DNA from: Bryopsis sp. KO-2023
Taxonomy: Eukaryota > Chlorophyta > Ulvophyceae > Bryopsidales > Bryopsidaceae
NCBI GenBank assembly: GCA_030272585.1
Contig: BSYQ01000009.1
Span: 4,650,001-4,714,000, forward strand
Reading direction: 5' to 3'
Length of the DNA: 64,000 nt
Notes under the pieces: model-generated
Database searches by the model: none
What the model was told of the DNA's origin: nothing
What the model saw: the letters and a program-made list of their open reading frames with translations, nothing else
In this document: positions 46,621 through 58,123 of the stretch, piece by piece
Numbering within the stretch: the first letter of the stretch is position 1
Layout: the number at the start of each line of letters is the position of its first letter
Position numbers and translations under genes: made by a program

Positions 46621-49066
46621 CTTGCACAATTGGTTTGTTTGGCGGAAGGTACTGGAGGGTGTGAAAAAGTATACTCTGCAGCACCGCAGCCAACGGCACC
46701 ATGAGTCATATTCCTGGAGGGGAAGTACGAATCCACAGAAGAAATCGTGTGGCCGCTTGGCCTACACGCCTGTACTGTGCTGTTGACAAGACTCATCATA
46801 GATTAGCAACCTGGTACAGAACACAGGTTTACAGAACCAAACACTTTTCCAACGTAAACAAAACGTGTGTTGGATGGTAATCAACACTTCCACAGTGCAA
46901 CAGATCAAAAGAACCGGTCGACTCGAATATGCTTACAAGAAGTAGAAATGTCCACTGTTATATTGGGGAAAACGAGAAGGTTACAAAAGACCAACAGACA
47001 ACCGAGTGTTCACCCTATATCCTAAAACTGGTAAACAGATCTGTACTACAAACCCAGATCTGTACTATAAAGCCTCACTTCGATTGGGTCATTATAACAC
47101 CACTCAATCCAACAGTTAAAATAATACCCAGATTTGGTCAGAATTTTAACCACTGTTGGGCTGAGGATTCTGATATGCCAAGGGAGACAGCCAGTTTGTT
47201 GGATGTGGTATGATGAGTCATGGGTGTAACTGGTAGTCATAGCTTAGTAAGGGGGATCGGGAGGTAGCTGTGGGAGGGAAAACTGACCCTTGTAAAAAGT
47301 TTGGAAGCAACTTGTGTCAAGTGGTCTTACACAGCAATCGTTTCCAATTGTTATTCCTTACCTTAATGTAGATTCTTTCGCGTCACTCACCCGTTCGCTA
47401 CTAAATAAAAAACATTGATTATGAGTTGAAAAACAAAAATGGTCCTGATGGACTGGGGTTTTTAAACGGCAGCCATGAGGATCAGTTTGGGTGAATGAAA
47501 CTATAGGCATGAATCGGTGAACTGTGTAGTCATGGGAAGTCCAGGGAAACCAGAAAGGATAAAGGAGTTGCTGTGAAAGAACAGAACACCAGTGTAAAAA
47601 GTTTGTTTGCAATTTTAACGCCACCCTGGAGCAAACTGTCATAACTTCATCAATGCAAACTAACCACTGCAACCACAATGAAACCTGGTTCGATACAAGA
47701 TCGCAGTACTTTGAGACCGTCGCATTGTATGCCTTTGTGCTAATAGTTTCAAGAAATCTGGGTTGGAGATGTAATGGGACTGAAAGTATGAACAGGACAG
47801 GATATATCAGATGATACATTTTTGAGGGATGCACAGAAAGAAAAGGAGATCGTTTGAGTTCTTCTGTAATTGAAACACTTGGTAGTTGGATGGAGTAGTT
47901 TTTGGACAGTGGATACATAAAGCTTGCCCACAATCTTTACTTTGAAATGGTGACCTGGATTCCATCCTCTTCAGTGTCAGGTTGATGTTGTGCAGGTCCC
48001 TATTATTCTGCCGCCACTCTTTCTCCTCAATTCTCTTTGTGGGTTCCTTTTCACCACCACTCCGATCTGGAGCTTCTCTTTTCTTATGTTCACTATATTT
48101 TCCTGTGGAAGGGGCTAATTCAGTTGGTTAGTTGCTGTGCAGTTTGTACAGTTAGGACTCCGGGTTGTGGTTGTATTTGAAGGGACTTTGGTTGGAATAG
48201 GGGTCGGTACTTTTTACTGTAAAAATGTGAATCCACTAATTCCTAAATAGTGCTTATCCTGTAAAAATGTGAATTCAACAATTCCTAAATAGCGCTTATC
48301 CTGCAAAGCACAGAGGACCCAGCGTCTTTCATATTGTTCAATGTTGGTATTGTGAAACCCATCAGAATGGACTGGGATGTCTCAGGGCATTAGTGATGGA
48401 TGGTCGTCAGGAAGTCAAGGGTCACTCAGCTATTTTGATGGGAACAGTGATGCAGCAGAGGGAATACTTAGGATGAACTGGTGGAAGGGGGAGGGACCTT
48501 ATCTTTAAACAGATTTTCAACAGGTTTCAGATTCAGTGTTTCATCAATATCCCTTTTTGGGATTCGGTTGGTGATCTTCTACAGTTTCGTTGACCAGAAA
48601 CTTTATATATATATATTACTAAGGTCATTGCACTGCAAATCCAACACATCATTAAGCTGTCTCGAATTTGAAACACAACCCTGCACTTTGCTGCCCAATC
48701 GAAAAGTATGTCCAAGGGCGAGAAGTTTTTGTGAGGTTTTGTTGGGGTTTTGAGTCCACATGAGCGACGCTCAAATTTTCATGCCACGAAGAAGAAGCAT
48801 TTTTTTTCTGTTACAAAGGAACTCATGATGACCTCACTGATTCCACTCAAAACCTCACCTTTCCCTTCTACCCCCTCAAAAATAAATAAAAATGAAAAAG
48901 TCTTTTTTTCAAACACAAAAATACTGTTCTACATTTCGTACACTGTGACTCTGATCTTCTCTTCCAACCCCCCCCCCCCCCCCTAACAAAAAAAAAAACA
49001 TCGATTTTTAAACAGATTCCTTTCCTCTCCAAAGAATTCATGCATGCACACCTGCAAACCTGCATC
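46621..49066. other. 2.4-kb intergenic region, no gene seen
   Basis: One 191-codon minus frame (47358-47933) is open but has no domain, no good ATG context and Phe/Ser/His-rich translation, so it is not called. A 42-bp unit (CTGTAAAAATGTGAAT to TAGTGCTTATC) is tandemly duplicated at about 48218-48302. Confidence 0.4.
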
Positions 49067-52000
49067 TCACCCATTTCCCCCTCCATGCTGTTCGCTGGAC
49101 TTCCCTTTTCGACCAGCGGAATTCGCACGAACCCCTATCCTCTCCGCCACATGATCGCTCCCCAGCTTCGTCAATTGGTACAGCAGATCGTATCGACCCA
49201 TCTCGATCAGCTCGGAATGCGTCGGCATTCGCTGCTCGCCTTCTGAAGTCACAAAAGAGTTCGACCGACAGAACGAACGAAACTCGTGCAGGAATTCCTC
49301 CACGCTCTTCCATTTCCTCGGAGGAGCTTTGTCTTTGACGATGGGGTCTGTGCACGGGGGGGAAACGCCCAAGTGGGCCGCCACCATCTTAACGCCGTAG
49401 CGTCGGATCACCTGCGTCGATCAGCGAATCCAATTTAATATAATATATAATATAATATTTATTTATTTAATTTAATATTTAATATTTATGTATTTAATTT
49501 AATATCTAATATTTATTTATTTAATATGATATTTATTTATTATTTATTTAATATAATATAATATTATTTATTTTATTTAATATAATATTTAATATTATTT
49601 ATTTTATTTAATACAATATTTAATATTTTGGGTTGATGTCGCTTCCCAGTGACACGCAAAAAAAAAACGAAAGAATGACGGAAAAAAAACACCAACAGCA
49701 GTCATCGAAAGATAAAAAAAAAAGGTGGTGTAAAATTCGAAACAATCAAATCTGGACTCCATTCTTCAGAGGGCTTGGGAATTCTTCAGACCAATGAGAC
49801 GATCGCAGTTTTTTTGTTTTTTTTTCTTAATGAGATTTTCGTTTCACCTTCCAGACTTCAGGTCGTTTTTGCTTGAGCAGGAAGGACCTGGTGGGAAGCT
49901 GCTGCAGAGAGTGTGCTTCGAGAAAGGAATGCACCGTCTTCAAATCTGAAATTCGGTCTTTGACGTTTGGGCAAGACCCCCTGATTGCTCTTTTCCGGTC
50001 TAAACCGGAAGCCACCGCTTTGTAGCCGCCATGAAAGCAAATAGCATGGTGCAGATCATACCTGCCACCTGACCCAGAGGGTTTCCCGAACATGAAAAAA
50101 CAAAGTTACTTTTGATTCTCAAACAAGCGTTTTCTTTTTAATGTATATATTTATCTCTAAATTTAACCTTGTTTTTCTTCATTCGAAAATCCACAGGGTT
50201 TTTTTCTTTTTTTTTGGAGCAGTGGCTTCCCTGTATCACTCACTCTCGATGCAATACATTCGATTAAAAAAGAACAAAATTAAAATTAAAAAAGGCTGTT
50301 TGAAAAAAAACAAAAAAATGCCTTACCAGCACAGACATCTTTCTTAGTGGGCATGTACCTCTGGCTTTCGTCTTCCACGAACACAGTATTGCCAAAATCA
50401 TCCAATGGAATTTTTTCGGGCAGCGACGGTAAATCCCAGCTTACTCTTTTGGAAACCTGAGCTGAAAACGACAAAGGCACAACCTTTCAAGATTTTCTCA
50501 ACCCACCGAAAATCTATATATGCAGAAGAGGTCGAAAAACTCTACTCTGACAAAAAAACGCCCTTCGAACTGTTTCTTTCAAGTCCATAGAAAAATGAAC
50601 AAAAAAAATTAGCATGTTTTTGTATACGGAGGAGTTGCAGTCGAGGCATTTATAGTACCTTGTTGTAATAGAATTTGATTTTATCGTCGGTTTGCATTTC
50701 TTCCCAGCAGGATGCCACGAAGAATGCTATTTCCTCGTCCAAAACGCCAGCCTCGTCCCAGTGGCCTTCAAAATCAGCGAAAAAAATAAAAGCCAAAAAT
50801 TGAACTCTGAAATCGAACGGGGGTGCATTATCATTTACCTTGCTGAAAGGGGGGGCTCCTATGCACTTCATAAGTATGAGGATTTTTTTGGTTTTTTATT
50901 TTTTTTGGTCATAAACCAACACTGTGTTTATGACTCCCCAACGCTTCCTTCACTGATTTTTTGTCTGTCTGATTTTTTTGGGTTTTTTTTCACTCATCGC
51001 AGATAGCTTTCCGGACAAACGCTGGCAACGGCATAAACCCGAACCCCCCCCCCCCTGGTACTTTTTTTTCACTTTTTTTCCTTTCTTTTTTTTGCACTTA
51101 ATCGGACACATCAAACCCATGGCTCACCGGTTGGCCTTCGATTCGCTTTCCACCCCAAATTCTCGGCAACCACAGCAAACCCCCCAGCTTTGATCACTTC
51201 TTGCACCAGGTCTTTTCGACCGACTTCCTCCAACTCTTTCTGCGAAGGCATGCACTTCAAGCCCAGCCGCTCCGCAAACCCCCCGTTCAGCGCCCTCGCA
51301 AAACTGCTCAATTTTATCCCTAGAGCTTCGATTTCTGCGTTCGATCGGCCCAGGTCCAGCAGCCCATCGGGAGGAGTGAGAAAAACTTTCTTTGCACCGA
51401 AAACTATGGACGGGACGATGTCTGGAACGAGTGGAATTAAGTGCGTAGGTGGGGTAGGCTTGGAGCGAGTTTTGCTTGGGTTATTTGCTTCCACCACTTT
51501 CATGTAGAGGTTGTCCAGACTGACCTCCAGCACCTGAAAGAAAACCGGGGTGTGTGTATGTGTGGGCAATTCTTAATTCCACACATGAATCAGATCAAAG
51601 ATCATGACTGAACTAAATCAATGGAAGTACGGGTTTTCATATCAAATACCCATAGAAGCTGACAGATGTGCATTTCCTTGTTCCAATTCAAAAAATTCAA
51701 TGGAAAAAAAGCGACCGAGGGAAATCAGCCCTACGTGCTTGTTCATTTCCTATAAAAAAAAGTTTTGCATTCGAAAAATTTGAGTACAATGGACGAGATT
51801 TACAAAAAAAAACAAAACAAGAACTCACATCGTCGACCGTGCCGATCAATTCCCCATTGGCTTTGATAAAAACGCTCCACCCGATCAAAGACTCCGCTTG
51901 AGAAAGATTCTTGACACCAGTCCTCAAAGGAACTGTAATTGCAAGAAAAAAAGAACAAAAACAAAAAAAAAAACAAAAAAAAGTCACTTTTAAGCAATAT

Positions 52001-52406
52001 CGGAAATCTCACAAATATAAACACTTTCCTTGTTTTTTTCAACCTTTTTTTTTTTTTTGAAAAATTGCAAGAAAAACAAAAATAGCAATTCCCAGGACCC
52101 CCCCCCCCAAAAAAAACAACAACAACGCCATTTCTTCACAGTGTGCACCCCCCTTTTCTTTTCCTCAACTAAAAAAAAAAAAAGATACCAAAAAGGATGT
52201 CTTCGGAAAGTAATTCTTTTTCGACTGGTGAGAGCAAACGGGGGGGGAGTGAAAATATTACTGTTAATAGAAAGCTTGTTGATTTTACTTTTCTTACCAG
52301 TTATATAGTACTATTATATATGAGGGACACACCTTCAACTTGCCTTCTGGTTGTGCTTGGTTGCGATTTCAGCCGGTATGGGTTTGCCGTCCCTCCACGC
52401 ACAGCT
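49067..52406 (-). CDS. RimM-like PRC-barrel protein with TMR-type repeats, probably plastid; 5' end not found
   Basis: Exons on the minus strand: 52406-52333, 51932-51829, 51533-51128, 50765-50659, 50456-50327, 50068-49848 and 49411-49067; phases fit throughout. The first three encode the end of a RimM N-domain and its PRC barrel: S-L-I-G-W, N-G-E-L-I-G-T-V-D-D, I-P-L-V-P-D-I-V-P and P-P-D-G-L-L-D-L. RimM assists assembly of the small ribosomal subunit. The rest carries repeats of the form M-P-T/S-x-x-x-L-x-x-x-G-R-x-D-L-x-x-x-I-x-x-x-G-G-x-x-x-V-A-x-x-L-G (four recognisable), resembling the RNA-binding TMR motif of plastid HCF145. A plastid rRNA-processing or mRNA-binding role is inferred. 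The start codon and transit peptide lie upstream of 52406. Confidence 0.7.
49430..49630. repeat. AT-rich satellite in an intron
   Basis: About 200 bp made almost only of ATTTATTTA, TTTAATATAATA and AATATTTAATA variants, inside the last intron of the RimM-TMR gene. Confidence 0.85.
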
Positions 52407-53039
52407 CTGGAAAAACATTTCAACAAGAACTCAAAACCAGCAGTAATCCGGAGAACCTCAGTGGATGGTTGTACGCCATAATTCGAAACAAAAAAATTGA
52501 AAATTAAAATATAACTAAATGTATGTTCGCATATACACATCTAGAGAAAGGCAAAAAAAACAAAAACTCATGTATCAAAAAGAGTGCTGCAATAATTTCC
52601 CCATGCCTGTTTTCTGCAGCCACTTTCACAGCAAAATCAATTCTACCAATAAATAAAAACAGAATAAGAAATAAAACGAAAAGCACACATCCGTTGGTGC
52701 TACAAGCGTCCAATTCCTGGCAACCCCTCAGGATGTTTAGCCTTTTCATGCCAACCTGCGTGTAGGTTTGGCCGATGATGTATCGTGGAAAGCAACGCAA
52801 AGCCTCGTTCGGCTTTTCACGAGGGCCCTCTCCATAACCGCAACAAAAAAGGTGTCCAGAAACGCGGACAGAATCGATCCTCATTGGAGAATAAAAAAGG
52901 AAGGCTGGACGCGCGTCGAGTCTGACACCACAGCGAATCGTACCACACTGGCTCCTATGGAACTGATCGGAGCTGCACAAAAATGTGTGTTTGGTTTCGT
53001 TTTCACGGCGATCATTTTCCGGTTGTGAAAAGAAAAAGA
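52407..53039 (-). other. Region with possible 5' exons of the RimM-TMR gene
   Basis: Minus-strand frames at about 52870-52690 (starting M-R-I-D-S-V) and about 52635-52560 (I-D-F-A-V-K-V-A-A-E-N-R-H-G-E) look protein-like. They could be the missing first exons or a separate short ankyrin-like fragment. I could not join them in phase to the exon at 52406. Confidence 0.25.
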
Positions 53040-53781
53040 ATGGTGGTGCGGATTCGATTGGCGAGGTTTGGAAAAAGGGTACGTTGAATTCCACAGGAGG
53101 ATATATTTTTAAAAAAGAAAACAGGAAGGGGGGTGACTCTCACTGCTGTTCGTCCATTTATTTTATTTATTTTTTTCTGGGAGGGGGGGCGCAGGGGGGT
53201 TTACATACTTTTGTAAAAAATTATCCCAAAAGTGTACACAAAAAGCTAAAAAGAAACAACTGAACTTGAAATGATATGTATTGTTTGTAGAAAACCCTGC
53301 CTTTCAAAACAAAATATCAATCAACAGGAATAAAATATTGAACTCTGCCGGTCCGCCACACCAGTTAAAACAAAAACTAGATATAAAACAATAAAATTAA
53401 ATATATTACTTGATCATATTCAAGTTCTTGGTTTTTTCTCATGAAATTTTCTTGGTATTCAGAACCAACCATTCTTTCGTCTCTTTGTGGCAGACGCTCG
53501 CTGTCGAAGGGATGGAAGGCACATAGAATGTGTTGGAAATTACGATCCAGTTCCAGGTTAGATTGTTGTTATTATTCTTTTTTCTTTCTTACAATTTGTT
53601 AGTATTTGAAAAGAAAAGAAAAGAAGATTGAGTGACATCAAGGAGTGAGAAAAAAAGTGAGACATTTCCTCCGGTGTGTATATGGTATGTTTTTACATAT
53701 TTTTAATGCGGGCGATTCTTACAATTCTTGCTATTTTTATTGTATTTATTTTATTGAAAAGAAGAACAATTAATTTTGTAT

Positions 53782-53812
<31 letters not shown>

Positions 53813-54748
53813 TTTATTTTATTTTTTTGGGGGGGGGTGTCCCGGAGTGGTTTTTGTTTTAAAAAAAAGTTAAAAAAAGTTAAAAAAAGTTATAAACCTT
53901 AAACATGTCATTTTTTTGGTTTTGGTTTTTGAGTCATCCTTTGGATGCCGATTATTATTATTTTTTATTTTTTTATTATTTTTTTCCTTTCAATATCTCA
54001 GGCTAGGTCAAATATATTGCATCTACTCCGAAAACTTTATGCAAATAAGCCACATGCCAGTACTTTCCGCAGTCATTTTCATTGCTGTACGGTTTCCAAC
54101 ATTTTTTTTGTTTTGTTTTATAGAGTTTTTTTAAATATATATCCTTGTTCTCCCCACCTTCCAACTGTTTCGTTTTGTGCTTATGAAGGGAAGGATGGAA
54201 ATCGACATGTTGGCTTGAACATGGATAGAATCAGGTTTGGTAGCACGAAATTTTGGGGAATAAAAATGTGTATGCAACGTTCGGTTTTTTGTGCCTTTTT
54301 TAATTCATTTTGATTTTTTTTTTCGAAAAATATTCTCGAAGGGTGAGTTTTCTGTCCTGGGTCGAACATTTCTGCAAATACTTGTTGGTTGGAATTTCCT
54401 TCCTTTCTGAAAGAACCTCGTGTGGATATCGAGCAAAAAAATAAATAAAAATAGATAGAGTGAATGCCGAAAAAGAATCTAATTGTCGTTTGGGTTTTTC
54501 GGCAATGGTTGGCTTTCCACACAAACAAACGAGCAACATGAATTAAAGAGGAAAATCCGGTCAAAACAGTCTTCGATTCTGTGTGTGTGTGCAGGTACTG
54601 GCTGTCGGTTGGTGCCCAGCCCAGCGACACCGTTTCTCGACTGCTTGGCCAAGCAGGGTTGATTCCAATCCCCCCTGAGAAACCATCATCCAACAAAAAA
54701 CGATTCGCACGCGCCAGGGGCGAAATCAAAGAAACCGACAAAAAGTGA
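53040..54748 (+). CDS. RPS16: Bacterial-type ribosomal protein bS16, organellar
   Basis: Exons: 53040 to about 53080 (M-V-V-R-I-R-L-A-R-F-G-K-K), 53463-53556 (P-F-F-R-L-F-V-A-D-A-R, R-D-G-R-H-I-E-C-V-G-N-Y-D-P), 54189-54234 (L-N-M-D-R-I) and 54595-54748 (R-Y-W-L-S-V-G-A-Q-P-S-D-T-V-S-R-L-L, then a Lys-rich tail). The last three junctions fit in phase; the first does not join cleanly, so a small exon or a shifted acceptor is missing. The protein belongs to the 30S-type small subunit of mitochondria or plastids. The start lacks a long presequence, as in plant nuclear RPS16 copies. It is next to the RimM-like gene; in many bacteria rpsP and rimM are also adjacent. Confidence 0.88.
53789..53812 (+). 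repeat. (AT)n microsatellite in an RPS16 intron
   Basis: About eleven to twelve AT units inside the long second intron. Confidence 0.9.
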
Positions 54749-55419
54749 CTCCGCTGACTTCTCGATCGGACGAGGCTGTTTGACAAATTGCACACAGAGA
54801 TTGGTGTTTACGTAGAGAAGTTAAAGAAACTTTTTCCAAAAATTTTCGGGGGGGGGGGGGTTCCAGAAGTGGAGGGGGAAGCACACATCCTTCAGATTTT
54901 TCCTGGAGCTGTTGAGATTTCGACCAAAGCGTGGGGGGGCCGAAGTCGAGGGGATGGTTTTGTTAATGCGTAAGATGAACTCCTTCGCCAGAGGTCGTCA
55001 AAATGGGGGTCTTCTTTTAGCCAGAGTGTTTTTTTTTGCGGTTGGAGATGGGACCTTGGCCAAAAAAAACATTGATTCCTTCGCTGCGCTGGATTTTTTT
55101 AACGCATCGTCATACAGTATCAGCATGCTGCATGGATGTTGCAAAAAAATAACGAAGAAGTGTCAATTGTTGGTATAATGATCGTCTTCACTCCAGAAAT
55201 TTCCACTATACATGGTGGAAGAAAAAGGAAAACACGACACACTCATTTTGCAGCAAGAGGTCCACACATGAATCCAGTAAGGTCCAACAACCCCCTCTTC
55301 CCCCCCAAATGGCATGCCATGGTTCATTTCTTCACCCCCCCCTACCCCCCCCCCCAACTTTTCCAGCTTGTAATGAAACCCAAAGAAAAGGACCAGAATC
55401 AAAACGATCGCTTCCTTTC
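54749..55419. other. Convergent 3' region, no gene seen
   Basis: 670 bp between facing stops of RPS16 and the Lys-rich protein. G-runs (54848-54860) and C-runs (55336-55353) but no supported frame. Confidence 0.5.
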
Positions 55420-56133
55420 TCATCCCTTCTTCTTTTGCTTGTTTTTCTTTTTCCACCCCTGTTTAGGCAAGCCATTCATTCTGACCTCTTTAACCGCCCG
55501 TAACTGTTCCTCGATGTTCCTGGAATCGCACCATCCATGCATATCCTTGTACAGATTTCCATCCAATTCTTCTTGGACCTCATTTCCTTCCCCCAACGCA
55601 ACCGATTTTCCTGTGAAAGGATCTGTTACGATGGTCGATGCACCCCCCGCCCCTGAGGCCGCCGACACGTAACAGAATTCCACTAAATCATCCAAGGTTT
55701 TCCCAGACTGCTTGGCTAGATTTGCCATTTGAACAGCTTCATCATCAGGGGGCAACCCGGCCAGCACCGCTTCAGCATATGATATTGGACCAGCTTCCTC
55801 CATTGGATTTGGGGTTGAAAAATCAGGGATGTTGGGTGGTGAATCGATTTTGCTGCTCTTCCCTGCTGGGGTGGGGTTTTCTGCTTTTGCTGAGGGGGCA
55901 GGGTTGGCAGCTTCTCCAGATTTCAGCGAGGTTTTTTTTTCCTCCACTGGGGATCCTGGTTTTTCTTCGGTTGTGCCTGATGTTGGTCCTATCGAGTGTG
56001 CGATTTTCGCTTTCTTGGAATCATGGTGACCTTCTGTGCGTCCCTCTCGAAGCGTCTCAGTGGATTTCACGTCAGCGGTAGATCCACTCCCGTCCAGTGA
56101 TTGTGGTTGGGCATCCGATGCTTGCCTTTTCAT
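55420..56133 (-). CDS. Unrecognised charged protein with Lys-rich C-terminus
   Basis: A single exon of 237 residues starting M-K-R-Q-A-S-D; the frame is open further upstream but that part is Phe/Cys-rich and not protein-like. The N-terminal half is low complexity (Ser, Glu, Lys, Pro). Residues ~110-215 are more ordered: S-Y-A-E-A-V-L-A-G-L-P-P-D, L-D-D-L-V-E-F-C-Y-V, and D-G-N-L-Y-K-D-M-H-G-W-C-D. The protein ends in alternating K and N/Q, a possible nuclear or nucleolar signal. I do not recognise the family. Its start lies 190 bp from the start of OEP21 on the other strand, so the two probably share a promoter region. Confidence 0.65.
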   Translation of the reverse strand: MKRQASDAQPQSLDGSGSTADVKSTETLREGRTEGHHDSKKAKIAHSIGPTSGTTEEKPGSPVEEKKTSLKSGEAANPAPSAKAENPTPAGKSSKIDSPPNIPDFSTPNPMEEAGPISYAEAVLAGLPPDDEAVQMANLAKQSGKTLDDLVEFCYVSAASGAGGASTIVTDPFTGKSVALGEGNEVQEELDGNLYKDMHGWCDSRNIEEQLRAVKEVRMNGLPKQGWKKKNKQKKKG

Positions 56134-56322
56134 CCTCACAACAACTTTTTTGGGCGAAAAGCAGCGACGAACAGTAGCAAAAAAAACGTCAAAAAGCGAA
56201 GCACAGTACAGAAACTTGAGGTGGAATTTGTCTGACATACGGTCCCAGCACGATTTGCTTCGTTTTTTTTGTTCTCCGATGAAGAAATTTGCGCCTTTTC
56301 CAGGAACGTTGGTTGGGCCAGA

Positions 56323-58123
56323 ATGGAGACGTCGCTGCGATATGGGTGAGGCCTATATTCATTCTTGCCGCGTAACGAATAAAAAAGAATTCCAAGAAGC
56401 TTCCCACAGGGAGCGTCGCGGTTTCAAGATTGCGTGTGCTCGGCCAAAAATCGGCGTTCATGCTTGGGGGCGATTTTTTTTTAAACACTTTTCTTCAAAG
56501 ATGTATGTAATTTTTTCTTCTTTTTTGCAACTGGGGCACCGTAGGTCCAACGATCGTCAGTTATCGGTGGCCCTGCGGGAAAAAATCGTTGCCAACGACG
56601 TCCAGTTTAAATTCAACGGGCTCCTGAACACCGTCACTGGGCAATGGCAACATCGTTTGGCCCTTCACCGTTTCTTTCTGGTGTGAGAAAAAATATACTT
56701 TCCTTTGGTGGGTTGTTTTTTTATTTATTCCCCCCCCCCTTTTTAAACAATCCCCCTTACATCGACTCCAAATCAAGAAACCTTGTGGTTCTCTGGGGGA
56801 AAAAAAAAACTTTCTCAAAGCATTTTTTCCCTAAGTACAATATATTGCAATGAAGGAGCCTGTCTTTGGGCCCTGAAACCCTCCCTTCGACCATCCTTGG
56901 ATTTGAATATATTGGAAAATAAATGAATATAAATATATGTATATATATGTACATTGGTCGAAAAATTTTGTAAAAGAAAACAAATGATGTAACAAAAATG
57001 CTTCGCTCTTTTTTTTCCCCTTGTCTGAGATTTTTTTTTCTGTTTCAGCCTAATGAAGGCAGTCGAGCGCTTGCCAGGAAATGCTCCAAAAGATTTCAAC
57101 ATCGAGCCTCCTTCCTCACGATTCTGGAGTCTGACCCTGGGCCGAAGGCCGATATTTTCAGAGTGGGTTTACATGGCCGAGGAAGATGCGAGCTAGATTC
57201 CACAGGGGATGTCTGGCTGAAAGCAGAAATCAACTCCATGTACGAGCCTCGAAGTCAGCAGGTGGGGGGGGAAGGAAATATATATAATCCTCGTTGATCG
57301 ATCGGGAGTGGTTGGGAGTTCCTGGGTTGACCTGGGAAAGGTCAGTCCTGTGTGTGGTTTTTTAAACAGAAAAATATGGTGTCAGGAACCACTGGAATTC
57401 AGAAACTGCCGATATAGATATAGACACGAAAAAAGCAGAGATTAACTGCATTTCATTTATTGGAAGTTTTTTGACACACAGAAGTTGAGCTTTACATTTC
57501 GGGAGGGGGGGAGTTGTATAGAGAATTTTTTTGGGATGTTGCTTGTTCTTTAGATGACTTTTCTTGGGGTTGAAAAGCTGATATTCACTGGTGTTTTTGT
57601 TTTTTTGTTTTTTTTTTTTCTCAGTTTAAGCATCTTGGAGTGGCCCAAGTAAACAGGGTTTTCAAAAGCATCACTTCTAATCAGGATTTGAAGGTGTCTG
57701 CCGAAGTAAGGCTAGAGTTGGACCATCGAGGAAATGCTAAGACGGTGAGTCTGACTTTTAATTCACATTTTATTTATTTTTTTATTATTTTTTTAATCAA
57801 GGGATTTCGGGCACGAGAAAAATGAAGCTTTGCATCTGTTGTGTGGTTGAATGTGGCAGAATGCAGAAAAAGAAAAAAAAGAAAAATTCCAGTAATTTCC
57901 TTTTGGACATGCTCGAGGGCAGGGTGATTGATGTGTGTGTGTGCAAATAAAGAAAAAAAAATGAAATGTGAAAATGATGTTTAAAAGTTGATGTTCACTG
58001 GTGTGTGTGTGTTTTATCCTCTGTTTTGGGTGTTTTTTTCAGGAAGGGGCCGTAACGATAAGGGAAAACAACTGGGGTATCAATCTTGGAAGAAATAATT
58101 GGTTCATCACATATGATCTATAA
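56323..58123 (+). CDS. OEP21: Plastid outer envelope pore protein OEP21
   Basis: Five exons: 56323-56345, 56545-56680, 57049-57261, 57625-57744 and 58043-58123; phases fit, 190 residues (plant OEP21 ~177). It starts M-E-T-S-L-R-Y-G, as in plants. It has a G-L-x-N-T-x-T-G-Q segment, alternating beta-strand pattern throughout, and ends V-T-I-R-E-N-N-W-x-x-N followed by an aromatic strand and Y-D-L. These match plant OEP21 at both ends. The protein is a beta-barrel, anion-selective channel of the plastid outer envelope that carries triose phosphates and other phosphorylated sugars and is gated by ATP. It has no cleavable transit peptide. Recognition is from memory of the plant sequence. Confidence 0.85.

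Noticed and set aside
47358..47933. 191-codon minus-strand frame
   Set aside because: Composition is not protein-like, no start context and no family; probably chance.
53040..54748. Operon-like transcription of RimM-like and RPS16 genes
   Set aside because: The genes lie on opposite strands and are spliced separately.
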